Shown piece by piece: positions 46,773 to 55,901 of a stretch of 64,000 bases of DNA. Position 1 is the stretch's first letter. Each line of letters begins with the position of its first letter. A model generated the notes under the pieces. It worked only from the letters and a program-made list of their open reading frames with translations, had not been told where the DNA came from and searched no databases. The position numbers and the translations under genes were made by a program. Source of the stretch: Aerococcus suis (lineage in GTDB: Bacteria; Bacillota; Bacilli; Lactobacillales; Aerococcaceae); NCBI RefSeq assembly GCF_900176325.1, contig NZ_FWXK01000002.1:124001-188000 (forward strand), written 5' to 3'.

Positions 46773-47678
46773 TTAATGATGAAGTTGATCTTCTAAAATC
46801 TGATCACCATTCCAGCTTTGAGGATAATATGTTGGCCAGTTATCTATTCCTTTTAATAATTCATCGTGAGAGTCATTGCTGAAATAGAGATGGAAGTGCA
46901 TCACATCGTCTGTCGGACCAATATTATGGTCGGAGAATTGAACGGATTGATAAGCCTCATCGTCTCCACCAACTTTAGTGAATTTTTGACGTACCCCTTT
47001 GTTTCCAGCTTCATAATGAAGAACTTCATAACCGTCTGCTTTATATTTCCCCATTACCTCGGAGCCATCGTTTTTAATAAAGGTAATTTCATCACCATGG
47101 ATTTTAATTGATTTCACATCGGTTTTATACCCTGTTTCATAGTAATCTTTATACTCGTCAGCATCTTTTTTACCATCAGATTCTAACGCTTTCATTTCCA
47201 TTACGGGGTCTAAGGTGCCATCTTCTAAATAAGGATAGACGGATTGCCAATCCCCTTCCCAATCAGAGAGTTCACGATCAGAGACTTCAGCATCTTCAAA
47301 ATTTCCCGCTTGGATTTCTTGTTTTTTCTCATGTTCTTTTTTTAGGTTAGGATGAGCTTTTAAGTTTTCATCAATTTTTTGACGATCATCTTTTGAAACG
47401 TTACTAATCGGCACTTCATGATAATGATCACCGTGAGCGACAATATAATGATCGTCTTCCTTATCAACTACAGTATCTACTGTTACTTCGATATCGTGGT
47501 CCTCGTGATTATGGTTTTGATGATTATGACCATCACTTTCATGATTTTCTTTATGATGGTCATTCTTTGCTTGTTCAGTTGTTGTGTTATGTTGATTATC
47601 TTTATCATCATTAGTCATCTGACCACAAGCACCTAACAATAATACTGACGATAAGGAAAAAAGTAATAATTTCTTCAT
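46773..47678 (-). CDS. Histidine-rich zinc-binding lipoprotein with ZinT domain
   Basis: A 301-residue lipoprotein, lipobox LLLGAC. A linker of about 60 residues is packed with His/Asp/Glu (HHKENHESDGHNHQNHNHED), followed by a HGDHYHEVP motif like the HxxHxH triads of pneumococcal Pht proteins, and then a ZinT domain (residues about 150-301; ELSDWEGDWQSVYPYL, YKTDVKSIKI, ...VMHFHLYFSND). ZinT domains bind zinc and occur at the C-terminus of the zinc-binding lipoprotein AdcA. Here no ZnuA/AdcA solute-binding domain is present. Two Zur-box-like sites lie upstream, which supports induction by zinc shortage. ATG at 47678 is set by the signal peptide and AGGAG. Confidence 0.88.
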   Translation of the reverse strand: MKKLLLFSLSSVLLLGACGQMTNDDKDNQHNTTTEQAKNDHHKENHESDGHNHQNHNHEDHDIEVTVDTVVDKEDDHYIVAHGDHYHEVPISNVSKDDRQKIDENLKAHPNLKKEHEKKQEIQAGNFEDAEVSDRELSDWEGDWQSVYPYLEDGTLDPVMEMKALESDGKKDADEYKDYYETGYKTDVKSIKIHGDEITFIKNDGSEVMGKYKADGYEVLHYEAGNKGVRQKFTKVGGDDEAYQSVQFSDHNIGPTDDVMHFHLYFSNDSHDELLKGIDNWPTYYPQSWNGDQILEDQLHH

Positions 47679-47715
47679 AATGAAACTCCTTTTATATGAT
47701 TTATACGACATATAA

Positions 47716-47730
47716 TCGTAATGGTTACGT
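47716..47730 (-). promoter_or_regulatory. Zur-box-like site 1 upstream of the ZinT gene
   Basis: TCGTAATGGTTACGT matches the Bacillus Zur core TCGTAATnATTACGA except at two positions. It lies 38 bases before the start codon. Confidence 0.65.
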
Positions 47731-47769
47731 TTAACGATAAAGAAGGTACCATAAAATGTCAATAATAAA

Positions 47770-47784
47770 TCGTAATTATTTTGA
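47770..47784 (-). promoter_or_regulatory. Zur-box-like site 2 upstream of the ZinT gene
   Basis: TCGTAATTATTTTGA, in the context AAATCGTAATTATTTTGATTT, matches the Zur core except at two adjacent bases in the right half. The same right half (ATTTTGA) recurs upstream of the CobW gene. The site lies between this gene and the divergent LysR gene. Confidence 0.65.
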
Positions 47785-47853
47785 TTTATTAACAAATTAG
47801 CTATTTTTACCGAAGATATGTGCTAAAATAAAGAAAATAGAGGAGGCAACATT

Positions 47854-48771
47854 ATGCGGATTGAAGATCTCGAATACTTTGTAACCGTCGCGAAAGAAGA
47901 ATCATTGACTCACGCAGCCGAAAAACTTTATATTTCGCAACCATCAATTTCAAATGCAATGAAAAAACTTGAAGAAACCTTAGGCGTGATACTCTTCACC
48001 CGTACCTCTACAGGAATTTCATTAACAAGTGATGGTGAAGAATTTCTCCAATATGCGAATCAAGTACTTGAACAAATCGATTTAATGAAACGTCGTTATA
48101 CGACAAAAGAACAACCTAAGCAAATTTTCTCTGTTGCCTCTCAGCACTACCCTTTTGTTGTTGACGCTTTCGTTAACTTATTATTATCATTAGATACGGA
48201 TAAATACCAAGCCACGTTAAAAGAGATGCGAACCTATGAGGTAATCGATGATGTCGCTAATTTAAAATCTGAGATAGGCATATTATATAAATCTAGATAT
48301 AATCGTCGCGTCATCGAAAATCATATTGCGGATAATAATTTGACATTCCATTCGTTAGTTTTTAACAAACCACATGTGTTTTTATATCGCAATCACCCGT
48401 TAATTAATAAGAAAACTATCACCCTTACCGATCTTAAACCCTATCCTCGATTAAACTTTGAACAAGGGACACATAATTCTTTTTACTATTGGGAAGAGGT
48501 ATTAGGTGATTATGACACCGACAAGTCCATTATTGTGAGTGACCGAGGAACTATATTTAACCTCATCATTGGTTTAAATGGTTATACGATCAGTTCAGGT
48601 ATTATTAATAATGAATTAAATGGGCAAGATATTGTTGCCCGTCCAATTGACTCCGATGAGTATATTGAAATTGGCTATATAACCAATAATTTGCATATTT
48701 TAAATCCGATTGCTGAACTATTTATTACTGAATTGAAGAAAATTATTATTCCTGGATATCAAGAAGAATAA
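47854..48771 (+). CDS. LysR family transcriptional regulator
   Basis: A 305-residue regulator: N-terminal winged helix (IEDLEYFVTVAKEESLTHAAEKLYISQPSISNAMKKLEETLGVILF), linker helix and a type 2 periplasmic-binding effector domain from about residue 95. Ligand and targets cannot be read from sequence. It is divergent from the ZinT lipoprotein gene and convergent with pnuC; an autoregulated divergent arrangement would normally point to the neighbour, but the Zur-like boxes make Zur the likelier regulator of ZinT. RBS GAGGAGG at 7 bases. Confidence 0.88.
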   Translation: MRIEDLEYFVTVAKEESLTHAAEKLYISQPSISNAMKKLEETLGVILFTRTSTGISLTSDGEEFLQYANQVLEQIDLMKRRYTTKEQPKQIFSVASQHYPFVVDAFVNLLLSLDTDKYQATLKEMRTYEVIDDVANLKSEIGILYKSRYNRRVIENHIADNNLTFHSLVFNKPHVFLYRNHPLINKKTITLTDLKPYPRLNFEQGTHNSFYYWEEVLGDYDTDKSIIVSDRGTIFNLIIGLNGYTISSGIINNELNGQDIVARPIDSDEYIEIGYITNNLHILNPIAELFITELKKIIIPGYQEE

Positions 48772-48780
48772 TTAACGAAT

Positions 48781-48819
48781 ACAAAAAGACGATGACTAGT
48801 AACTCATCGTCTTTTTGTA
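48781..48819. terminator. Bidirectional terminator between lysR-type gene and pnuC
   Basis: ACAAAAAGACGATGA pairs with TCATCGTCTTTTTGT around CTAGTAAC. Confidence 0.9.
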
Positions 48820-48828
48820 TAAATATGA

Positions 48829-49548
48829 TTATAAAATATCGGTTGCTTGGTGCTGCATTTGTTGCCGATACTCTTGACGTCTACGCATTCTTAACCAAGA
48901 GATATAAGCATTGACATCGTTGATTAAGAAGATGAAGAAACAAATGACCATGCCAACATAGTTAATATCTTCAAATGATGCCATAATCCATAAAACAATA
49001 AGAACAACATCATTAAAAGCATATCCTAAAGGCGCTAATTCACTACGTCTTGCAGAGAAGAAGACTGCCAAGAAACTTGTACCAATAGAAACGGTACTCA
49101 TGATTAAATTATCAGTATTAAAGAATGCTAAAATAGGATAGAAAATAAAAGATACGATAATGGCCGTGATTGTCGTCCAAAAGATTTCTTTTCCACTAAT
49201 TTTATTTACTTTTACCTCTACAGCACCTTTCTCAAACGGATTTCGTATCCAAGAAATAAAAGCAAATAACTCCATCGGTAATGTCATTCCTAAATATGTA
49301 ATCATTTCACCGTAATATTGAGTTGTCCAAGAAACGTACCCATAAATGATACTAAAAATGACCATTAATAGTTTCCCGTATGGATTACCTTTTGCACCGA
49401 GAATAATACTCGTCGCACCAATTAATGAAGCAATTGTTGCTACAGGGGATTGCATATCAAATACAATAGCCGAAAGAACAATAGCAAAAATTGAGACCGA
49501 CCATAATCCAAGCTCCCATGGTGTAAAATAATGAATAAATTTTTGCAT
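48829..49548 (-). CDS. pnuC: Nicotinamide riboside transporter PnuC
   Basis: Membrane protein of 239 residues with about seven helices and the PnuC signatures GATSIILGAKGNPYGKLLMVIFSIIYGYVSW, MELFAFISWIRNPF and NDVNAYISWLRMRRR, the last including the substrate-binding W and N positions. It takes up nicotinamide riboside for NAD synthesis by facilitated diffusion. A single-gene unit; no NadR or NiaR site is recognised upstream. Confidence 0.9.
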   Translation of the reverse strand: MQKFIHYFTPWELGLWSVSIFAIVLSAIVFDMQSPVATIASLIGATSIILGAKGNPYGKLLMVIFSIIYGYVSWTTQYYGEMITYLGMTLPMELFAFISWIRNPFEKGAVEVKVNKISGKEIFWTTITAIIVSFIFYPILAFFNTDNLIMSTVSIGTSFLAVFFSARRSELAPLGYAFNDVVLIVLWIMASFEDINYVGMVICFFIFLINDVNAYISWLRMRRRQEYRQQMQHQATDIL

Positions 49549-49680
49549 ATGTCCACTGACCTTCCTTCTATTTAATTATATATGTTGTATGCATAGCCGG
49601 AATAGTTTAACACAAATGATTCATCGGGTTAAACCATATTCGTTAATTTTTTCGAGAAATTTTGCCATTTTATGATTACT

Positions 49681-50473
49681 TTAATGAATTAACTGTATCC
49701 CATTCCAAACATTCTGTAAAATAATTCCAATGGTGACTAATTGATAAATGATTTTCGCATGATGAATGCTCATCTGTTTTTTTAATAAACTTCCAACAAA
49801 TCCTCCTAAAATGGCTGCTGGTATAATGAATAAAATAAATGAGAAATCTACTGTTAACCATGCCCCACTAATAATAGCAACTAAGACTTTAATTGCTTGC
49901 GAAAACAAAATAGTCATTAATGAATATATTCCTGCTTCCTTAGTGTTTAAACCAAAGACTAACATAAAGACAAAAACATTAATTGGACCTCCACCAATAC
50001 TTAATAAAGCACTTAAGCCACCAAGAATAAAGGTTAAACCAAATAATATAATAGGCTGAGGTCTCCAGTTAAGTGTTAGGTGTCGGAAATATTCAGTATA
50101 AACGACAGCCGTACTTAGTAAAATAATCATCGTAATAATTTGGATGAGGTTAACAACTTGTTCATTAGCAAAATAAGTCAACAATGAATCAAAAAGATGA
50201 TTACCAAAAAATCCTCCTATTATTCCCCCAGTCCCTAAAGATAAGAAATGAGTCGTAGTTAAAAATACCGATTCTTTTTGGTTTAATTGTTTATAGAGAG
50301 AAACCATTGACATCGTAAATAAGGCGCTTGCTGGATACAACCCAATAGTAGATAGAGAATGAACATTTAGTGCATCTAATGCGGGTTTGATAATAACTCC
50401 TCCACCAATTCCGCATAGAAAGCCAATACATGTCGCTAAAAAAAATAATGATAAAATATATCAATTGTAGCAA
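49681..50473 (-). pseudogene. TSUP (TauE/SafE) family permease gene with a frameshift at an A8 run
   Basis: Codons from about 50435 down to 49681 encode an intact-looking TSUP permease (CIGFLCGIGGGVIIKPALDAL, ...LGGLSALLSIGGGPINVFVF, C-terminal NVWNGIQLIH). Upstream in that frame a TGA occurs before any ATG, GTG or TTG. The natural start, TTG at 50473 behind GAAGGAAG, reads LQLIYFIIIFF in another frame. The two frames join exactly at the A8 run 50438-50445 (T8 on the coding strand): removing one base gives a continuous membrane protein of about 263 residues. It may be decayed, phase-variable or a sequencing error in a homopolymer. TSUP proteins export sulfite or organosulfonates. Confidence 0.75.
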
Positions 50474-50561
50474 ACTGTCAACTTCCTTCTATATATTGTT
50501 AGTTACTTCTTATTATACGAATTTTTAATTGGAAGCGCTATAAATATCTCGATAAGCAAAC

Positions 50562-50595
50562 AAAAAAGGAAAGTTCGATTTGAACTTTCCTTTTT
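50562..50595 (-). terminator. Terminator of the maltose operon
   Basis: GGAAAGTTC pairs with GAACTTTCC around GATTT, with A6 on the left giving T6 on the reverse strand. Confidence 0.9.
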
Positions 50596-50602
50596 AAACG
50601 AT

Positions 50603-51430
50603 TTATATAATGCTAAAAACAGCATGAATCCCATAATGATCACTAACAATTGGCGGATGGTTAGGACTAAATACGACTTCATGGCTATCGAAATGAATAG
50701 TTTCATTACCAAAAATAAAGTCGATTCGCTTACCTTCTGCTTGGCCAATCCAACCGTCAATTTCTCCCCCCATAGTGATGTCACCACTCGTTTGTTTTGC
50801 ACTATGCCAGGAATCATGTAAGGTTGGCATTGTTTTTTGAATATAATCGTAGCCCATGTCTTTTTCATTCGCCGGGTTGTTAAAATCACCTGCAATTAGA
50901 CTTGGCTTATCTGTTTTTAAATAAGGCATGACTTGTTGCCATTCATGAGCAAAAGCAAGGTCTTCCTTATCATCGTACCACCATGAAAAGTGAGTCGAAA
51001 TAAGAATCAAGTGATCAAATTCAGCTAACAAGGCATGACGCGTCCGATAATTATTGAAATCTTGTATTTCAGAAAGTGCAAGATCATGTGGCTGAAATGG
51101 CTTTTTAGCTAAGATTCCGACGCCTTCATCATATTGATCAAAGGCAATATTAATTGGTACCCAAGACCAATAATAAGTTGAGCCAGCTGCTAGCAATTTT
51201 TCAGCAATTATTTTGATGAAATTATCTTTTTTAACAGGAACATTAAATTGTTTCTCGACTTCCAGATAACCAGGAAGTTCCGTGGCTACTTCAGCATCAT
51301 GTCGTTGATTGGCCTCTTGAAAGCAAATATAGTCGCTATCCCAATTGAGGATAGCGGCTACGATAGATTCCATTTTTTCTTCTTGGTTTTCTTCTTGCCA
51401 AGAATGTGTATTCAATGTTAAGAGTTGCAT
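50603..51430 (-). CDS. mapP: Endonuclease/exonuclease/phosphatase-fold hydrolase, probable maltose 6'-phosphate phosphatase
   Basis: A 275-residue EEP-fold enzyme: LTLNTHSWQE and CFQEAN at the metal site, GDFNNPA, KRIDFIFG and SDHYGIHA with the catalytic Asp-His. The start follows the PTS gene stop by one base and uses its GAGGG, so they are translated together. In Enterococcus faecalis an EEP-family phosphatase MapP removes phosphate from maltose 6'-phosphate delivered by the PTS permease MalT, so that intracellular maltose can enter the phosphorolytic route. Position and fold here fit that role exactly; the substrate is inferred from context. A nuclease function is possible but would be odd in this operon. 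Confidence 0.75.
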   Translation of the reverse strand: MQLLTLNTHSWQEENQEEKMESIVAAILNWDSDYICFQEANQRHDAEVATELPGYLEVEKQFNVPVKKDNFIKIIAEKLLAAGSTYYWSWVPINIAFDQYDEGVGILAKKPFQPHDLALSEIQDFNNYRTRHALLAEFDHLILISTHFSWWYDDKEDLAFAHEWQQVMPYLKTDKPSLIAGDFNNPANEKDMGYDYIQKTMPTLHDSWHSAKQTSGDITMGGEIDGWIGQAEGKRIDFIFGNETIHFDSHEVVFSPNHPPIVSDHYGIHAVFSII

Positions 51431-51431
51431 A

Positions 51432-53609
51432 TTAACCCTCGAATTCTCCTAATTTTTGTCCTTTTGAGACTTTTCCGGTTGTTTCAAGAGCAATGGCATC
51501 TTTATTGTCATTGTTCGTTAAAGCAACAACAATTGTTGCTTCTTTACCAGCTGCATTAACAGCATCGATATCCATAACAGCTAGTGGTGATCCACCATCA
51601 ACGATATCCCCTTGTTTTACGGATACTTCAAATGGTTTACCTTCTAGTTCAACGGTGTCTAATCCCATATGAACTAAAATATCACTACCGTTGTCGGTTT
51701 TGATACCAATCGCATGTTTTGTATGGAAAACTTGAATGACTTCACCTTTAACTGGTGCTACAATTTCACCTGAAGTTGGTTCAACAGCAAAGCCATCACC
51801 CATCATTTTTTGAGAGAAAACATCATCGGCAACATTTTCAATTGACATCGCTGTTCCTTCAGCAGGACTATAAAATTCTTCAATGGCTGTTGTTTCTGAT
51901 GCGGAAGTTGTTTCAACAGAGGCCGTATCATTATCTAAATCTAATGGTGGAATTGCTTGGCCAGAGTCAAGGACATCATTAATATCATTCATTAAGATAT
52001 CAGCTTTTGGACCATAAACAGCCTGTACCCCACTATTTTTAACCAGTAAGTTTTTAGCGCCAGCTTTTTGCCAGTCTTCTTTACCGTGAACTAATGATGA
52101 ATCTTTAACATCAACACGTAAACGCGTCATACAAGCATCAACCGATTCGATGTTGTCTTTACCACCTAATAAATGAATGATATTTGTTACTTGTTTATCA
52201 GCATCAACGGTTTCGCCTGAGTGCTTATCATCTTTTGTTTGCATATTAAAGTCTTCATAGTTACCTTTACGTCCAGGTGTTCCGTAATCGAAACGACGAA
52301 TCATAAAGTTAGCAATGAAATAAGTCACGATTCCGAAAGCAATAGTTACTAGAACAAAGTTAATTAAATCTTGTCCTAATCCAGCACTTAATGATAACGG
52401 AATACGAGATAAGAATTCAATGGCTCCGAATGAGTGAACACGAATTGGAATTAAATCGACAATAGCAAATGCCAATCCTTGGATAACAGCATAAACTAAG
52501 TAAAGTGGCATTGCGACAAACATGAACATAAATTCAATTGGTTCTGAAACCCCAGTTAAAATAACTGCTGCCCCTGTTGATAGGAACATTGATTTATACG
52601 CGTGTTTTTTATCTTCGTCTACATTACGGTACATTGCATAAGCAATACCAATTAAAATACCTGTCGTACCAATCATTTGTCCTACTTTGAAACGAGCAGG
52701 TGTTACCGTAGAAATTAATTCATTATAAGCTGACATATTGCCTGAGCCACGGAAGCTTGCTAAGTCTTGAACCCAAGCTAACCATAATGGGTCTTGTCCA
52801 TAAACAGTTGTTCCCATGTCGGCACCTGTTTGGATGACATAAGTGGCTCCCATAGAAGTATAGTTAACAGGAATAGTTAGCATATGGTGTAATCCGAATG
52901 GAAGCAATAGACGTTCTAAGAATCCATATAAGAATGGTGCTAAGAAAGGTGCTTGGTCTTGAGAGTTTGCTAACCAAATACCAAATGAGTTAATTCCTCC
53001 TTGGATAAATGGCCAAACAATTGATAAGATTCCGGCAGCGATAATTGACCATAAAATAACCACAAATGGCACAAATCGTTTTCCGTTGAAGAATGCCAAT
53101 ACTTCAGGCAATTTCCGGTAATTATAATATTTGTTATAAGCTAATGCTCCAAGGAAACCAGCAATAATACCAACGAATACCCCCATATTAAGAGCAGGTG
53201 CTTCTAATACAGAAACAAAGTAAGTTGATACGTTTAATTCTTGTCCGAATAAACTAGTAACCGTAGCAGCTTCATCAGCTAACATATCAGCGCTAACACC
53301 GAAAAATGCTCCAGTTAGACGGTTAATTAAAATAAATGCAATTAAAGCGGCAAAAGCCCCACCAGCACGTTCTTTTGCCCATGAACCACCAATGGCAACA
53401 GCAAATAAGATATGTAAGTTACCAATAATTGCCCAACCAATTTGAGAAATGATATCCCCAATTTGCGCTAGAAGCGCTGCATCAGGTGCAATTAATGGAA
53501 TGGCAGATCCTAAACTAATCATAATACCCGCGGCCGGCATAACCGCAATAACACTCATTAAGGCTTTACCGAATTTTTGCCAAAATTCGAAGCTAAAAAT
53601 TTTCTTCAT
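51432..53609 (-). CDS. malT: PTS maltose/glucose-type transporter, EIICBA
   Basis: A 725-residue phosphotransferase permease with all domains in one chain: EIIC membrane part (1-430; ten or so helices, FLERLLLPFGLHHML and TGVSEPIEFMFMFVAMP), EIIB (about 470-550; phosphorylated Cys in SVDACMTRLRVDV) and EIIA (about 590-725; His in DILVHMGLDTVELEGKPF). Glucose-family PTS with this size and the malQ-glgP-mapP neighbours match the MalT maltose permeases. ATG 53609 has GGAGG six bases upstream; ATG 53612 is also possible. Confidence 0.88.
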   Translation of the reverse strand: MKKIFSFEFWQKFGKALMSVIAVMPAAGIMISLGSAIPLIAPDAALLAQIGDIISQIGWAIIGNLHILFAVAIGGSWAKERAGGAFAALIAFILINRLTGAFFGVSADMLADEAATVTSLFGQELNVSTYFVSVLEAPALNMGVFVGIIAGFLGALAYNKYYNYRKLPEVLAFFNGKRFVPFVVILWSIIAAGILSIVWPFIQGGINSFGIWLANSQDQAPFLAPFLYGFLERLLLPFGLHHMLTIPVNYTSMGATYVIQTGADMGTTVYGQDPLWLAWVQDLASFRGSGNMSAYNELISTVTPARFKVGQMIGTTGILIGIAYAMYRNVDEDKKHAYKSMFLSTGAAVILTGVSEPIEFMFMFVAMPLYLVYAVIQGLAFAIVDLIPIRVHSFGAIEFLSRIPLSLSAGLGQDLINFVLVTIAFGIVTYFIANFMIRRFDYGTPGRKGNYEDFNMQTKDDKHSGETVDADKQVTNIIHLLGGKDNIESVDACMTRLRVDVKDSSLVHGKEDWQKAGAKNLLVKNSGVQAVYGPKADILMNDINDVLDSGQAIPPLDLDNDTASVETTSASETTAIEEFYSPAEGTAMSIENVADDVFSQKMMGDGFAVEPTSGEIVAPVKGEVIQVFHTKHAIGIKTDNGSDILVHMGLDTVELEGKPFEVSVKQGDIVDGGSPLAVMDIDAVNAAGKEATIVVALTNNDNKDAIALETTGKVSKGQKLGEFEG

Positions 53610-53625
53610 CATAATCCTCCACCTA

Positions 53626-55890
53626 TTAATCTAAGTGCCAAATTTGTTCGTTATATTCTTTGATTACACGATCTGAGCTGAAGAAACCAGCATTTGCGAT
53701 ATTCATCAATGCTTTTTGGCGCCAAGCTTTTTGATTCGTGTAGTCTGCATACATTTTTTCTTTGACATCGATAAAGGCTTCTAAGTCAATTAAGGCCATG
53801 AAGTAGTCTTTATTGATGATGTCATTATAAAGACGACGTAATTTTTCTTCATCACCGATAGCTAACATTTCATCGCTAACAATAAAGTCAACTAATGGTT
53901 TAATAGTGTCATGTTCATAATATTCAGCTGCATTATATCCATCGGTATCGTATAATTTAACGATTTCTTGAGCTTCACGACCAAAACTATAAACATTATC
54001 TAAACCAGCATGTTCAGCGATTTCAATATTCGCACCATCCCAAGTCATTAATGTAACCGCACCATTCACCATAAATTTCATATTACCGGTTCCTGAAGCT
54101 TCTTTAGATGCTAATGAAATTTGCTCAGAAATATCAGCAGCCGTAAATAGATAAGTACCAGCTGTTACATTGTAATTTTCTACGAATACAACTTGTAAGT
54201 ACGGGCTAACTTCTGGGTCATTCGCAATTAATTCGCTTAAGTTTAAAATTAAATGAATAATATCTTGAGCAATTGTGTAAGCGGGAGCGGCTTTTCCACC
54301 AAAAATTATTGTAATTGGTGTTTCTGGTTTTTGGCCGCCTTTAATTGCAAAGTATTTATAGATAATATATAGAGCTAGCATTTGTTGACGTTTATATTCA
54401 TGAATTCGTTTCACTTGAACATCAACAATACTATTGGTGTTAATTGTCACATCTTGATTAGCTTGTAAGAATTGATTTAAAGCCTCTTTATTCACTTGTT
54501 TAACATCTGCTAATTTAGCTAAGAAAGCATCATCATCTTTAAACTGTTCTAATGCACTTAAATCACTATCTTTGCGCCAATCTTTTCCAATCGTTTCATC
54601 AAGGAGTGTTGATAGGCCTGGGTTAGCCATCATTAACCAACGACGGAATGTGATACCATTTGTTAATCCATGGAATTGGTCTGGATATAATTCATAGAAG
54701 TCTTTTAATGTTGACTCTTTCAAAATATCTGTATGTAATTGTGATACCCCATTAGTAGAGAAACCATAATTAATGGCTAATGATGCCATATGCACCGTAT
54801 CATTATCATCAATAATTTGAATAGAAGCTGGTTGTGGATGTTCAGCTTTAAATCGTTCATCTAATTGACGGATAATGGCTGCAACATCTGAAGTTACTGC
54901 TTCGATATATGACATAGGCCATGTTTCCAATGCTTCAGCTAAAATTGTATGGTTGGTAAATGCCACGACATTTTGAGTAATTTCAACTGCTTCATCGAAC
55001 GAAATCTCATGCTCTGTTGTTAATAAGCGAACTAACTCAGGAATAATTAATGTTGGATGTGTATCATTAATTTGAACGACTGCGTAATCAGCTAAGTCAT
55101 GAACATTACTTCCGCGTTCAATCGCTTCTTGAATTAATAATTGTGCCGCATTTGATACCATGAAATATTGTTGGAAAACGCGTAATTTTTCCCCTTCAGC
55201 ATCTGAATCATCAGGATATAAGAATAGGGTTAAGTTTTCAGCAATTTTTTCTTTATCAAAAGAAATGGTTCCTGGTTCAATAATTTCTGGGTCAACAGAA
55301 TCTAAGTCAAATAAACGTAGGCGATTACGACCAGATTGTTGATAACCTAAAACCTCAATATCGTATAACGTAGAGGTTAAGGTAAAGTCAGTAAATGGTA
55401 CTTCAAATTGAAGAGATGATTTCGTTAAGAAATTCGTTCCTGGTAACCATTCATCTGGTTTATAAAATTGTGAATTATGTTTAAAATATTGTTGGAATAA
55501 ACCAAAATGATAATTTAAACCAACACCATCTCCAGGTAATCCTAAAGAAGCAATTGAGTCAATAAAGCAAGCAGCTAAACGCCCAAGTCCTCCGTTACCT
55601 AATGATGGTTCATTTTCTTCAGCTTCAATTTCTTCTAAAGTAAAATCAGCATCTTCTAATTCGGCTTTCACTTCATCAAAAATTCCTAGGTTAAGTAAAT
55701 TATTTGATAAAAGCTTTCCAATTAAAAATTCTGCTGAAACGTAATAAACTTTTTTCTTACCTTCAAAAAGTGGTAAATCTTTTGCGCGCTCTTGAATTAA
55801 TTGAACTAATAACTGATAGACTTCTTGATTTGATAATTCATCAAGCGAACGATTAAAGTGTTGCTGGGCTAATGGTTGTAAGATTGTCAT
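53626..55890 (-). CDS. glgP: Glycogen/maltodextrin phosphorylase
   Basis: GT35 phosphorylase of 754 residues that removes glucose 1-phosphate from alpha-1,4-glucans. The pyridoxal-phosphate lysine lies in SKEASGTGNMKFMVNGAVTLMTWDGANIEI. Other conserved blocks are NGGLGRLAACFIDS, INDTHPTLIIPELVR and TVQVKRIHEYKRQ-like DVQVKRIHEYKRQQ. No glycogen synthesis gene (glgC, glgA) is adjacent, so the maltodextrin role is favoured. It starts 11 bases after malQ. Confidence 0.95.
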   Translation of the reverse strand: MTILQPLAQQHFNRSLDELSNQEVYQLLVQLIQERAKDLPLFEGKKKVYYVSAEFLIGKLLSNNLLNLGIFDEVKAELEDADFTLEEIEAEENEPSLGNGGLGRLAACFIDSIASLGLPGDGVGLNYHFGLFQQYFKHNSQFYKPDEWLPGTNFLTKSSLQFEVPFTDFTLTSTLYDIEVLGYQQSGRNRLRLFDLDSVDPEIIEPGTISFDKEKIAENLTLFLYPDDSDAEGEKLRVFQQYFMVSNAAQLLIQEAIERGSNVHDLADYAVVQINDTHPTLIIPELVRLLTTEHEISFDEAVEITQNVVAFTNHTILAEALETWPMSYIEAVTSDVAAIIRQLDERFKAEHPQPASIQIIDDNDTVHMASLAINYGFSTNGVSQLHTDILKESTLKDFYELYPDQFHGLTNGITFRRWLMMANPGLSTLLDETIGKDWRKDSDLSALEQFKDDDAFLAKLADVKQVNKEALNQFLQANQDVTINTNSIVDVQVKRIHEYKRQQMLALYIIYKYFAIKGGQKPETPITIIFGGKAAPAYTIAQDIIHLILNLSELIANDPEVSPYLQVVFVENYNVTAGTYLFTAADISEQISLASKEASGTGNMKFMVNGAVTLMTWDGANIEIAEHAGLDNVYSFGREAQEIVKLYDTDGYNAAEYYEHDTIKPLVDFIVSDEMLAIGDEEKLRRLYNDIINKDYFMALIDLEAFIDVKEKMYADYTNQKAWRQKALMNIANAGFFSSDRVIKEYNEQIWHLD

Positions 55891-55901
55891 ATGTCCTCCT
55901 T

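Noticed and set aside
50291..50473. Separate small protein at the 5' end of the TSUP gene
   Set aside because: It has the ribosome binding site of the permease, and its sequence past the A8 run is an out-of-frame reading of conserved permease codons.
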